44,498 bases of DNA from Lachnospiraceae bacterium (lineage in GTDB: Bacteria > Bacillota > Clostridia > Lachnospirales > Lachnospiraceae), in NCBI GenBank assembly GCA_017445585.1, contig JAFSTX010000013.1, positions 1 to 44,498 on the forward strand, given 5' to 3'. This document shows, piece after piece, positions 15,511-23,501 of this stretch (within the stretch, counting starts at the first letter, position 1; each line of letters starts with the position of its first letter). The notes beneath the pieces were generated by a model that was given only the letters and a program-made list of their open reading frames with translations, was not told the origin of the DNA and did no database searches. The position numbers were made by a program, and so were the translations under genes.

Positions 15511-18111
15511 CTAATTTCCCAGAACACTTATGGCCGACTGTCCATATCTGTAGATAGCTCTCGCGAGTTCGCCGATCTCAGTGTCGTTCTTTTTGCCTGT
15601 GCAGTATGAATTGACGCTGTATGTAATCGCATGCAGGGTTTCTTCTCCGCTCTTTATGGTAACAGTATATACCGAAGAATAATCTGCCGGTGAAAGCCTC
15701 GCGATATTGATCTGATCTGCGGAGAGCGTATAATCAGTACCCTCGGCAAGTACCGTCTCTCCCTTTTTGACTTCTACCGTACTCGCAGCCTGTCTGATGA
15801 GACTAAACCGGAGACTGATTTTGTCAGATATGGCAAGCTTCGCTGATCTGACCTTATCGAGAGTACCGTCCACGGCGTTAACGATTGTCTTCTTATCGTT
15901 TACAGCAAAGTCGTCATCTGCAGTTCTGCATTCACTCACCCAGTTCTCCGCAGTAAACTCTGCCCCTGGATTAGGATAGTCATTGGATGCTGCATATCCC
16001 TGCAGAAGACCGGCGTATGTGATCATATCCGCCATAAAGGTCTTCTGCGCGGCTGTAGTTCCTTCGGCTGCAGCAAGCGCATTAAAATAGTCCAGCACCG
16101 AATAGTCGTAGGTATTGATCGTAGCCGAGCCGGATTTAAGCACCAGTTCAAGCGGACTTGCGATACGGTTGACATTTACGGTTGCGTCAAAGTAATAAAG
16201 ACTGTTGTTTTGATCAATGAGAGCCGCCGTACTCTGTATCGCGCCGTTCATATACGTCAGGCTGACTTCATCGCCGCTCTTGGGCGCGATCCTGACGCCA
16301 AGCCTCGCGGTGACGGTATCTGTTACGAAGCCTCCCATCGAATAGAACTCGGCTGCTGTCCTTTCCTGATACACGGGAGAAGATACAGTAATGATACCGT
16401 TGATGCTGGCAAAGCCCTGGCTCCAGATCGGATCATCCGTACTTGTGTCAATAAATGCTGCTGACGCTATATTCGCAGTGGCAAACAGTCTGTTCGTGTC
16501 ATTGAAATTCAGATATATTTCTTTGCCCTTAGCCGAGGTGTTGTTTCCAATAAAGCCGCCGTCAACATCCAAAGTACCGTTATAGTGGACATAGATACCG
16601 CCGCCTGCTGTACTTGCCGTGTTATTGACTATTTCTCCGCCGTTTATAGTCACGTTCGCGTTATTGAAAATCGCGCCGCCGCGGTCTTTGGACTCATTGT
16701 CCCTGATAAGACCGCCGTTCATCACAAATGTCCCGCCGCCGGTAACATACAGTGCGCCGCCAAACGTGTTCGTACTATTGTTTCTGAGGATTCCGTCATG
16801 AAGGTGGAGCGATCCGCCATTCACCCTTATGGCTCCTGCTTCCGCGTCCCCTGCGTGTCCGTTGCAGATCGCGCCGGCTTCATAGGTGCCGTCGCCTCTT
16901 ACGACTGCAGTACAGTCACAGATATGGACGGTGTCATTCTTATTGACGTTGAGGATCCTCGCGCCTTCCGTGCCCTGTGTGATCGTATGCCCGTTCAGAC
17001 AAATGGTGATGCTCTTGTTCTCGGCAAGAACCGTTGTGGAATTGACGGTTATATCCTTCGTAAGATAATAGTTTCCGTCATCTGTGGGAAGCGTACTGCT
17101 GCTCTCCCATGCAGTCCAGCTTACACTCCCGTGCCCGCCGGCAGTATAACCGTAGTTACCGGCATGAGCACTGTCATCGATGAGTGTCAGCAGGCTGTTG
17201 CTGTTCAGTCTGACTGCCTTCCCGGGAGCGTCCGCTTCAAAAACGCCAAGGTTCTCTGCGGTAACATTTGTTACAAGTGAAGAATAATTGGCAGGATAAG
17301 CTCCAACACCTATCCGAGACTCTTTGGAAAGTGAGGAGCAGATAAGCGTTCTGTCATAAGCAGCAGTAAAATTAGACGCCGCACTCCCCTGAGTATTACC
17401 GGTTATTATGACTGTCCCTGATACCGTTATGGACTGGTTGACATTGCTGAGGGCTCCTGCTCCGCCTCTATGGTTTGTATTTGACTCGTCAGTTCCCGTA
17501 GCTCTGTTTCCGGTTATTACCGTTCCGTCATTCAGGTAAACCTTTGAAGACCCCGACCACACTGCTATTCCGCCTCCCGCAGGGGCTTCATTTCCGATGA
17601 TCTGTGTATTTGTGATGTTTACCGTGCCGGTGGTGGCAGTCACAGCTATGCCTCCGCCGTAGTATGATGTAGCGGAGTCTTGCACGGTATTTCCTGTCAC
17701 GACAACCCCATCCAGGTTAAGCGTGGTTGAGGTTCCGTGTACTCTTATACCGCTTCCGGGGGCTGCTACCGATCCGCCGGTAATATGTCCCGGATCGTCC
17801 GTGCAGTCATACAAACTGAGTACGGTATCCGTACCCTGAACTATAATGACCCTTTTTCCGCTTGTGGTCTGCGTGATATCATGCCCATTCAGGCACAAGG
17901 TAATGTTTCGTCCGCCTGTTACATTCCATTCATCAGTCAGCTCCACATCTTCCGTCAGGTAATATGAACCGCTTGACGTTGGCAGTGACGCGGTCTCAGT
18001 CCATGCAGTCCATCCTTCATGGCTGTGTCCTTCTTCTGCCAGAGCAGCAGTTGCGCCGACGAAAATAACCATGGCGGCAAGCACTGTCAAAAACATGATT
18101 TTTTTCTTCAT
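15511..18111 (-). CDS. Secreted beta-helix (Pmp-like repeat) surface protein
   Basis: 866 residues from the ATG at 18111, 8 bases after GGAGG. The N-terminus is a signal peptide (MKKKIMFLTVLAAMVIF ... ALAEEG). Two copies of a module WTAW ... LP...G.YYLT.D. ... LCLNGH.IT follow (near residues 35 and 330), each leading into right-handed beta-helix turns of the chlamydial Pmp type with GGGI/GGAL and TGN/DNE repeats (such as GGAIFNNANVTINGG). From about residue 660 there is a C-terminal module, ending TYSVNSYCTGKKND ... AIYRYGQSAIS, that also closes the protein at 41198. No LPXTG anchor is present. Such proteins are likely adhesins or glycan-binding surface proteins; the position next to glycosidases supports a glycan link. 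It leads a transcript with two small peptides. Confidence 0.9.
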   Translation of the reverse strand: MKKKIMFLTVLAAMVIFVGATAALAEEGHSHEGWTAWTETASLPTSSGSYYLTEDVELTDEWNVTGGRNITLCLNGHDITQTTSGKRVIIVQGTDTVLSLYDCTDDPGHITGGSVAAPGSGIRVHGTSTTLNLDGVVVTGNTVQDSATSYYGGGIAVTATTGTVNITNTQIIGNEAPAGGGIAVWSGSSKVYLNDGTVITGNRATGTDESNTNHRGGAGALSNVNQSITVSGTVIITGNTQGSAASNFTAAYDRTLICSSLSKESRIGVGAYPANYSSLVTNVTAENLGVFEADAPGKAVRLNSNSLLTLIDDSAHAGNYGYTAGGHGSVSWTAWESSSTLPTDDGNYYLTKDITVNSTTVLAENKSITICLNGHTITQGTEGARILNVNKNDTVHICDCTAVVRGDGTYEAGAICNGHAGDAEAGAIRVNGGSLHLHDGILRNNSTNTFGGALYVTGGGTFVMNGGLIRDNESKDRGGAIFNNANVTINGGEIVNNTASTAGGGIYVHYNGTLDVDGGFIGNNTSAKGKEIYLNFNDTNRLFATANIASAAFIDTSTDDPIWSQGFASINGIITVSSPVYQERTAAEFYSMGGFVTDTVTARLGVRIAPKSGDEVSLTYMNGAIQSTAALIDQNNSLYYFDATVNVNRIASPLELVLKSGSATINTYDYSVLDYFNALAAAEGTTAAQKTFMADMITYAGLLQGYAASNDYPNPGAEFTAENWVSECRTADDDFAVNDKKTIVNAVDGTLDKVRSAKLAISDKISLRFSLIRQAASTVEVKKGETVLAEGTDYTLSADQINIARLSPADYSSVYTVTIKSGEETLHAITYSVNSYCTGKKNDTEIGELARAIYRYGQSAISVLGN

Positions 18112-18234
18112 AAGCAAGTCCTCCGTCTGTTCTGACCCGACACGGAATTACTGATGAATTCTTTTTCGGATCACGACCTAAATTAACGCTTTACGACGTA
18201 TTTATAACGTTTTTTGAGTTTTCAGCGATAATTA

Positions 18235-18263
18235 ATTATAATATTTTCCTATGTTGTCAGTAA
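18235..18263 (-). promoter_or_regulatory. Promoter of the secreted beta-helix gene
   Basis: TATAAT (18240-18235) with TTACTG 17 bases upstream (18263-18258). The -35 is weak. The leader would be about 117 bases. Confidence 0.5.
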
Positions 18264-18387
18264 CTACACGATTTAATTGAAAAACTGCCTTTTCTGATTA
18301 TTATGAGTGCCGGGCGATACTTTTTTCTTGCAAAGCTGTATCCTTTTAATATATTTCAGAACCAGTCAGCCTTATGATTCAGGTTAT

Positions 18388-18407
18388 AGCATCTGCAGGC
18401 AGATGCT
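18388..18407. promoter_or_regulatory. Operator-like inverted repeat in the divergent region
   Basis: AGCATCTG-cagg-CAGATGCT is a perfect 8-bp dyad with a 4-base centre, 26 bases upstream of the regulator's -35 element. It is not followed by a U-tract, so an operator is more likely than a terminator. The rest of this 393-base gap between the two start codons (18112-18504) holds the two promoters and two copies of GATACTTTTT (near 18313 and 18445). Confidence 0.5.
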
Positions 18408-18432
18408 TAAAGCAAGAAAGTGCGGTTGATTT

Positions 18433-18462
18433 TTGCGTCTTTCTGATACTTTTTGGTATAAT
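18433..18462 (+). promoter_or_regulatory. Promoter of the regulator/GH36 operon
   Basis: TTGCGT (18433-18438), 18 bases, TATAAT (18457-18462). It places the start of transcription after 18465 and so excludes upstream in-frame start codons for the regulator. Confidence 0.65.
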
Positions 18463-18504
18463 ACTATTCAGATACAATACATCAGGAGGAGGATCGGCGC
18501 AGGG

Positions 18505-19593
18505 ATGTACTATGTAATAGAGGAACCCGGATACAATAACAGTATCTGGTACAGGGAAATACTCAGCGGCTTGATGAAGGAAAAGCGATTAAGACGCTTT
18601 CCTCTGACGATGCTGAAGGATATCAGCATGCTTGACAGATCCTCCGTAACCGGAGATGATTTCATTTTTACGGTTGGAACCAGTTCAGAGTGGCTTGCGC
18701 AGATTCTGCCCATATGCGAGAGCTGCTTCGATAACCGTGTCATCGCCATGGGAAACCATGAAGACAGGTTCGCCGGAGGAAAATACAGCATCGTCACGAC
18801 AAACACCCCTCAGGGCATCCATCTGCTTTACGATTATCTTTCCCGGTACAATAAAAAGAAAATCGCCATGTACGGCATAAATCCTGTTTCCTCCTCGGAT
18901 ACCTACAGAAAGAATTGTTTCCTGCAATGCGGGGCATCCGAAGACGACATGTTTTACAATTCAGGCTCACTGCAGCGCTGCTTTACGGATTTTTCCGAGA
19001 GGGCATCAGATTATGATGCCGTTATCTGTGTAAATGATTATGCGGCGATCTCCTTGCTCCAAAACCTGCCGGACAGTTCCGCTTATCTTATCACAAGCTG
19101 CGGAGCGGCGACCCGTCTCTCCGGACTTTTTTCTCCGAGCATTACCAGGACTCTTATTAATTATAAGGGATTCGCCAGGGCGGGCCTGGATCTGTGCGGT
19201 ATACTGCGCAAAAACACAGAAGTGCATTCGGTGGATATCTATCTTACAAACGACTTTGTTATCGGTTCGACCACTGGCTATCTGCCGCTTATCAGGGAAA
19301 CCGCCCGCATTGAGACAGATACGCTCACAAATTCCGACAAATACTATTCTGACCCGGAAATCAATGAAATGATAAGAATAGAAAGCCTTCTGAACTCCGG
19401 CAGTCCCGAGGATGAACTGATTATCCGCGGCATCATGGCTGGAAAAACATACCAGACGCTTGCCGACGAACTGTTCATGTCAACAAACGGGGTCAAATAC
19501 CGGCTGAAAGCAATGTTTAATAGATGCAATGTCCGTTACAGATCGGAATTCGAGGCTCTTTTGCGCAAATATATTGTCGTTGACAATGAATAA
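18505..19593 (+). CDS. Periplasmic-binding-protein-like sensor fused to a C-terminal LuxR HTH
   Basis: 362 residues from the ATG at 18505, preceded by AGGAGGAGG. Residues 1-270 follow the type 1 periplasmic binding fold used by LacI sensors: SGLMKEKRLRRF, VIAMGNHEDRF, GIHLLYDYLSRYNKKKIAMYGINP, DAVICVNDYAAISLL. The usual LacI N-terminal HTH is missing; instead a LuxR-type HTH closes the protein (ELIIRGIMAGKTYQTLADELFMS followed by VKYRLKAMFNR). No signal peptide or membrane segment, so it is a cytoplasmic sugar-responsive regulator. It is 22 bases from the GH36 gene and divergent from the surface-protein and hydrolase operon, which it probably controls, perhaps through the dyad at 18388. Confidence 0.85.
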   Translation: MYYVIEEPGYNNSIWYREILSGLMKEKRLRRFPLTMLKDISMLDRSSVTGDDFIFTVGTSSEWLAQILPICESCFDNRVIAMGNHEDRFAGGKYSIVTTNTPQGIHLLYDYLSRYNKKKIAMYGINPVSSSDTYRKNCFLQCGASEDDMFYNSGSLQRCFTDFSERASDYDAVICVNDYAAISLLQNLPDSSAYLITSCGAATRLSGLFSPSITRTLINYKGFARAGLDLCGILRKNTEVHSVDIYLTNDFVIGSTTGYLPLIRETARIETDTLTNSDKYYSDPEINEMIRIESLLNSGSPEDELIIRGIMAGKTYQTLADELFMSTNGVKYRLKAMFNRCNVRYRSEFEALLRKYIVVDNE

Positions 19594-19615
19594 AACTCAT
19601 AACGGAGGTTTCAAA

Positions 19616-21496
19616 ATGAGTGCAGACAAATACATATATTCCATTCAGCCTGTGCGCCGCGGAATAACCGGCCTGTGGAATCTGAGCGGCGATTTCGGCG
19701 TTCTTGATACGATCTCAGAGTATTCAAATACAAACAAAGATAACGAAACCGTTTACGCATATGACACACCCCGATACCGCGTCAGCGCAAAGTTTACGGA
19801 ATATGCAAACGGCGCAGTCATACGCCGTGACAGCTTTGAAAATCTAAGCACTGAACCTCTGACTCTTTACTCTTTTTTCAGCCGTTTCTTTCTGGAAGGG
19901 AACCGATACGAGGTTTACACCCAGTACAACGGCTGTCTGCACGAGAGTTCGGGCGGCTGGCAGGAACTGGTCACTCAGGTCACGGCTGCCGGGCTCGGCA
20001 TTCGCTCATGCGAGGGCGCAACACCGATCATGGCGCTCAAAAACAAATATCACGGACTGATCACCGTCTTTCATCTGCTCCCGAACTGTCAGTGGCAGAT
20101 CACTGCAAAAAAAAGGCCTTACACGGCAAAAAATGAAGCTGTTCTCGTCGAATACGGTATCGAGAATAACGGATTGCATCTGACCGTTTCCCCGGGCGAG
20201 ACTATTGACATGCCCGCTGTGATCTTTTACCAGTCAAGAAACGAAAACGATTTTGACGCCTGGAAGCTGCATGAAGTATATAACCACCTTTACCCACGCA
20301 GGCAGATGCCGGTCATGTACAATACCTGGTTTTACCATTTTGATTGCATCGACGTGGATGCCATTCTCTCTCAGGTTGATGCTGCAGCGGATCTTGGCGT
20401 CGAAATGTTCATGGTGGATGCCGGGTGGTTCGGCGTCGGAGGTCACTGGTCCGATGCGGTCGGCGATTGGGAAGAGAACCTGACGGGAGGCTTTTGCGGC
20501 AGACTGCTTGAAGTATCCGACAGGGTAAGAGCGCACAATATGACTTTCGGTCTCTGGTTTGAACCCGAAAGAGCCGGCATAAACGCGCATATCCTGAGTA
20601 CGCATCCGGAGTTTTTTATAGACGGCTGCTTCTTTGACTTTTCAAATCCCAAAGCAAGGGAATTCATGCTCGGGAGCCTGCGCCACGTGATCGAGCATTA
20701 CCATATCGGTTTTATCAAATTCGATTTCAACGCATCTACACCTCACGATCCAAGCGGCTGCGGCTTTTACCGCTATATGCAGGGGCATCGCGAGTTCGTT
20801 GAGGCCGTCAGGCATGAATATCCGGGGGTCTATATTACCGGCTGCGCCTCCGGAGGCATGCGCATGGATCTGCAGCAGGGCACGATTTTTGACAGTTTCT
20901 GGCTCTCTGACAATCAGGGTCCGTACGAAGGACTCACGATCGTAAAAAACACCCTGAAGCGTATGCCCACGGCGCTGATCGAGCGCTGGAACGTTCAGAA
21001 ATACTGCGAGGGCTTTCCCAAGGTCAAAACTGACGAGTGGCAGGGGCTGATGCTTAGCTGCAACAATTCCTCCTTTGATTTCGTGCTCAATGTCAAGGAC
21101 GAATACAATCTGGCTTTCCTGACCGGCGGACCGCTGGGATTTTCCGGAGATATAGCCGCTTATCCGGCAGAGTACAAAGCCCGGTACAGGGAGTTTATAT
21201 CACGCTATAAAACGGAACGCTCTTTCTATCTCACGGCGAATGCACGCATACTGATTGATACCGAAGACATTATTGCGATAGAATACTCTGACAGCGGTTT
21301 TAACCGGTGTATCCTGCAGTTCTTCACAAAATATCCGTATACAAACCTTCTGACTCTCTATCCTGCAGTGGATGCGGACGCGGATTATATATACGAGGGC
21401 AGGCGCATAACGGGCAGAGAGCTGACAGAGCAGGGTATTTTCATTGAAAAGTTTTCATACAATGACTGCCGCGAAATAGATCTGAAAAAGGCATAA
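19616..21496 (+). CDS. GH36 alpha-galactosidase family protein
   Basis: 626 residues from the ATG at 19616, with GGAGG 7 bases upstream. The N-terminal beta-sandwich is followed by a barrel with MYNTWFYHFDCID, MFMVDAGWFG, FGLWFEPERAG, the nucleophile motif FIKFDFNA, GCASGGMRMD and the acid/base SDNQGPYEG. This is the clan GH-D arrangement of alpha-galactosidases. No signal peptide, so oligosaccharides would be cleaved in the cytoplasm. It is slightly shorter than the roughly 720-residue enzymes of the best-known subgroup because the N-terminal domain is reduced. It is co-transcribed with the regulator before it. Confidence 0.9.
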   Translation: MSADKYIYSIQPVRRGITGLWNLSGDFGVLDTISEYSNTNKDNETVYAYDTPRYRVSAKFTEYANGAVIRRDSFENLSTEPLTLYSFFSRFFLEGNRYEVYTQYNGCLHESSGGWQELVTQVTAAGLGIRSCEGATPIMALKNKYHGLITVFHLLPNCQWQITAKKRPYTAKNEAVLVEYGIENNGLHLTVSPGETIDMPAVIFYQSRNENDFDAWKLHEVYNHLYPRRQMPVMYNTWFYHFDCIDVDAILSQVDAAADLGVEMFMVDAGWFGVGGHWSDAVGDWEENLTGGFCGRLLEVSDRVRAHNMTFGLWFEPERAGINAHILSTHPEFFIDGCFFDFSNPKAREFMLGSLRHVIEHYHIGFIKFDFNASTPHDPSGCGFYRYMQGHREFVEAVRHEYPGVYITGCASGGMRMDLQQGTIFDSFWLSDNQGPYEGLTIVKNTLKRMPTALIERWNVQKYCEGFPKVKTDEWQGLMLSCNNSSFDFVLNVKDEYNLAFLTGGPLGFSGDIAAYPAEYKARYREFISRYKTERSFYLTANARILIDTEDIIAIEYSDSGFNRCILQFFTKYPYTNLLTLYPAVDADADYIYEGRRITGRELTEQGIFIEKFSYNDCREIDLKKA

Positions 21497-21510
21497 CAGA
21501 TTATCCGTCA

Positions 21511-22722
21511 TCAGCTGAATCGCTGCGGTTTTTCAAAACCGTAATACTCATGTACAAGGCTCCGGTAGCCGAGACGCTTCAGGTCATCGTAACGCACGTT
21601 GAAGCGTGCTTTCGTGCGCGTACCGCTGACGAGATATCGGATGCACTCCTGTGCATATGCGTCGATCTCCCGCAGACTCTCTGCCGTATTGATCATCGAG
21701 AAAAACCAGCAGCTCCAGGTCAGATCGTTATCCTGCGGGCTTTCGAGCAGCTTCCTGTTAAATATCCGGATAAAAGCCGCGGCTGCCTTTTCACCGCTCA
21801 CGCCGTTCCTCTTCCGCCAGCGCATCAGCGCGCGGCTCTTGCGGCGCATCTTCTGCTTCATCTTCGTGACGGTCGCGGGCGCGATATCCACCGCATCGCC
21901 ACGGCACTCAAAGCCGAGAAAGGTCCACGCCTCTCCCGGCTCATAGAAGTTCTCTTTTTTCGGATTTACGGTCAGAGACCGGCTCTCCAGAAACTCCCTG
22001 ATATACTGCGCGTGCTCTTCTGCTTTCCCGCGGCTTACGTCAAAGACGATGATATCGTCCGAGTAGCGCGCATAGGGTACACCCACCGAGGCAAAATGCT
22101 CATCCAGCTCTCTGAGATACAGGTTCGCGTAGAATGACGCGACAGGAGTGCCTGCCATGATGCCCTTTCGGTCGGTCACCGCCCGCCCGCGGTCGTATAC
22201 ACGCGGCTCGGCGAGCAGGCCAGAGAGAAAGTCGCAGAGCTCCGCGTCCTCTCCCACGGCCTCCTGCAGCACCGGCAGGAAAGCTTCCACCGGCACGGAA
22301 TTGAAATAATCGTGGATATCGACCTTGTAGGCGTACATCTGCGATATGCCGCGGGTATGCAGCAGCATCCGTACGGCGCTCTTTGCGTTCCTTCCCGGGC
22401 GGAACGAATACAGGCCGTCCGCAAAGAGATGGTCATAGCGGCGCAGCATCAGATACGTGAGGTGCTTTAGCACCATGTTTTCAGCGTAAGGGTATGTATA
22501 GACGACGCGCTTTTTGTCCGTGCCGAGCTTGCTGATGACACTGCGGCGCGGCAGCGGAAAGGGCTCTCCCGCCGCGATCCGCCCGCAGACAGGCAGATAC
22601 GCGCCGGAATCGATATACTCCCGAAGCTCCTTTGCAAAGGCCTTCGGGCAGGCCAGAGAGGTCTTGTATTCATAGAAAGCCTGCCAGGCATCTCCGGCAG
22701 AGAGCTGATCGAGGAGAGACAT
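21511..22722 (-). CDS. Stand-alone reverse transcriptase, family uncertain
   Basis: 403 residues from the ATG at 22722, with GGAGG 4 bases upstream; upstream in-frame codons cover the structured RNA and are unlikely to be translated. RT blocks are complete: LYSFRPGRNAKSA (RT2), VD135IHDYFNSV (RT3), KGIMAGTPVASFYANLYLRELD (RT4), YARYSDD with D222 and D223 (RT5), TVNPKKENFY and TFLGF (RT6-7). An alpha-helical thumb-like C-terminus ends GYRSLVHEYYGF. There is no maturase X motif, HNH endonuclease, Cas1 fusion, retron VTG motif or DGR GLPIGNLTSQ motif. It is therefore a group-II-like or unclassified ('UG') RT. It lies 62 bases after a promoter-driven structured RNA. Confidence 0.9.
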   Translation of the reverse strand: MSLLDQLSAGDAWQAFYEYKTSLACPKAFAKELREYIDSGAYLPVCGRIAAGEPFPLPRRSVISKLGTDKKRVVYTYPYAENMVLKHLTYLMLRRYDHLFADGLYSFRPGRNAKSAVRMLLHTRGISQMYAYKVDIHDYFNSVPVEAFLPVLQEAVGEDAELCDFLSGLLAEPRVYDRGRAVTDRKGIMAGTPVASFYANLYLRELDEHFASVGVPYARYSDDIIVFDVSRGKAEEHAQYIREFLESRSLTVNPKKENFYEPGEAWTFLGFECRGDAVDIAPATVTKMKQKMRRKSRALMRWRKRNGVSGEKAAAAFIRIFNRKLLESPQDNDLTWSCWFFSMINTAESLREIDAYAQECIRYLVSGTRTKARFNVRYDDLKRLGYRSLVHEYYGFEKPQRFS

Positions 22723-22780
22723 GTGACCTCCGTATACAAAGTATGGACAAGGCAGCTGGATCCGCCGGTCTCGGGTAAAC

Positions 22781-22916
22781 AAAAAGCAGAGGGAGAAGGC
22801 GTTAAAGCCCGGATAATTCCGGGATGTACCGGATCGTACGCGGACCGGCTGCCTGCGAAGCACCGCAAATGGTCCGCGCCTGGTCTGCCGCAGGCGCAAA
22901 GCGTTCCCCTCTGCTC
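22781..22916 (-). ncRNA. Structured RNA directly upstream of the RT
   Basis: On the minus strand AGCAGAGGG (22915-22907) pairs with CCCTCTGCT (22793-22785), extended by GAA/TTC across one bulged base to 12 bp, and the 3' arm runs into TTTTTGTTT. Enclosed are a hairpin GCGCCTG/CAGGCGC (22897-22876), a longer one CGCGGACC/GGTCCGCG (22878-22839) with an inner 4-bp stem, GTAC/GTAC (22839-22826) and CCCGGA-ATTA-TCCGGG (22823-22808). A promoter places the start at 22916-22917, exactly at the closing stem. About 136 nt. It contains no plausible start codon with ribosome binding site. Role inferred: template, primer or cofactor RNA of the RT. Confidence 0.65.
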
Positions 22917-22923
22917 TTATACG

Positions 22924-22952
22924 ATTTTATCAGGCCCAAAGGACCTTTGCAA
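22924..22952 (-). promoter_or_regulatory. Promoter of the RT-associated RNA
   Basis: TTGCAA (22952-22947), 17 bases, TAAAAT (22929-22924) on the minus strand; predicted start 22916-22917, at the 5' foot of the RNA's closing stem. Confidence 0.65.
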
Positions 22953-23000
22953 TGCCGTACTCTCTCCTGACGCGGCGTCCGTCAGGCCCCAAGGGCCTTT
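22930..23000 (-). repeat. Pair of 19-bp imperfect direct repeats
   Basis: AAAGGTCCTTTGGGCCTGA (22948-22930) and AAAGGCCCTTGGGGCCTGA (23000-22982) match at 17 of 19 positions and are 52 bases apart start to start. Each can fold into a 6-bp hairpin. The second copy encodes the last residues and stop of the 168-aa protein; the first fills the spacer of the RNA promoter. Between them lies another hairpin, CCTGACG/CGTCAGG. Confidence 0.75.
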
Positions 23001-23488
23001 CTCGTGCGCTCCGTCACGTATGAGCGTGTATTCCACCAGCCCTCGTGATCGTAGTAGTAGCGCAGATACGGCGTCCCCTCGCGGCGGCAGTTCTCGCGGA
23101 GCTTTCTGGATGCGCTCGACTGCGGCATCAGCTCCACGACGAGTGCCTTGCGGCCACCGGAAGTGAAAGTAAAGATATGCCGGTTTCCGTCCGATACGGT
23201 CTCACGCGAGACGTCGTATGCGGCAAATTCACTGCGGAATATCTCCTCGAAATACTGCAGATACGTACCGTGGTAATTGAACTGATTCTCCTCGGCGGGC
23301 ATGACCTCGCCCCAGGAAAAACCAGACGGACCGGCGGCGCTCTGTACGGTTTCATCGAAAGAGCTCTGCGCCGTCTGAGGCGCAGTCTCGCCGCCAAACT
23401 CCTTTTTCAGATCTCCGACCGCCTCGGAAACGTTCTTTGCCAGTTCATCCAGTCCGGTCTCTTTAAACAGTTTTGAGAAAAAACCCAT
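22982..23488 (-). CDS. Conserved protein of unknown function (168 aa)
   Basis: Start at ATG 23488 with AAGGAGG upstream. The N-terminus MGFFSKLFKETG is amphipathic and followed by a polar linker to about residue 60. The C-terminal domain carries GFSWGEVMPAEENQFNYHG, then FTSGGRKALVVELMPQSSASRKLRENC and a Trp/Tyr-rich YLRYYYDHEGWWNTRSYVTERT. A core beta strand with VVEL after a Lys, followed by Arg/Lys-rich helices, vaguely recalls restriction-endonuclease-like folds, but no PD-ExK signature is certain. I recall similar hypothetical proteins in Clostridia without a function. It lies 13 bases after the lipoprotein gene and ends just upstream of the RT RNA. Confidence 0.75.
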   Translation of the reverse strand: MGFFSKLFKETGLDELAKNVSEAVGDLKKEFGGETAPQTAQSSFDETVQSAAGPSGFSWGEVMPAEENQFNYHGTYLQYFEEIFRSEFAAYDVSRETVSDGNRHIFTFTSGGRKALVVELMPQSSASRKLRENCRREGTPYLRYYYDHEGWWNTRSYVTERTRKALGA

Positions 23489-23501
23489 GGCGTTCCTCCT
23501 T

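Noticed and set aside
21511-22722. Diversity-generating retroelement
   Set aside because: No GLPIGNLTSQ-type motif, no template/variable repeat pair with A-biased changes and no accessory Avd-like gene seen.
22723-22899. Longer RT starting at 22899
   Set aside because: The extension covers the structured RNA, has no ribosome binding site and reads as Arg/Pro-rich noise; the ATG at 22722 has GGAGG.
21511-22916. Calling the RT-RNA unit a classical retron
   Set aside because: The closing stem and upstream position fit, but the RT lacks the retron VTG and NAxxH motifs and the RNA has no clear branching-G context.
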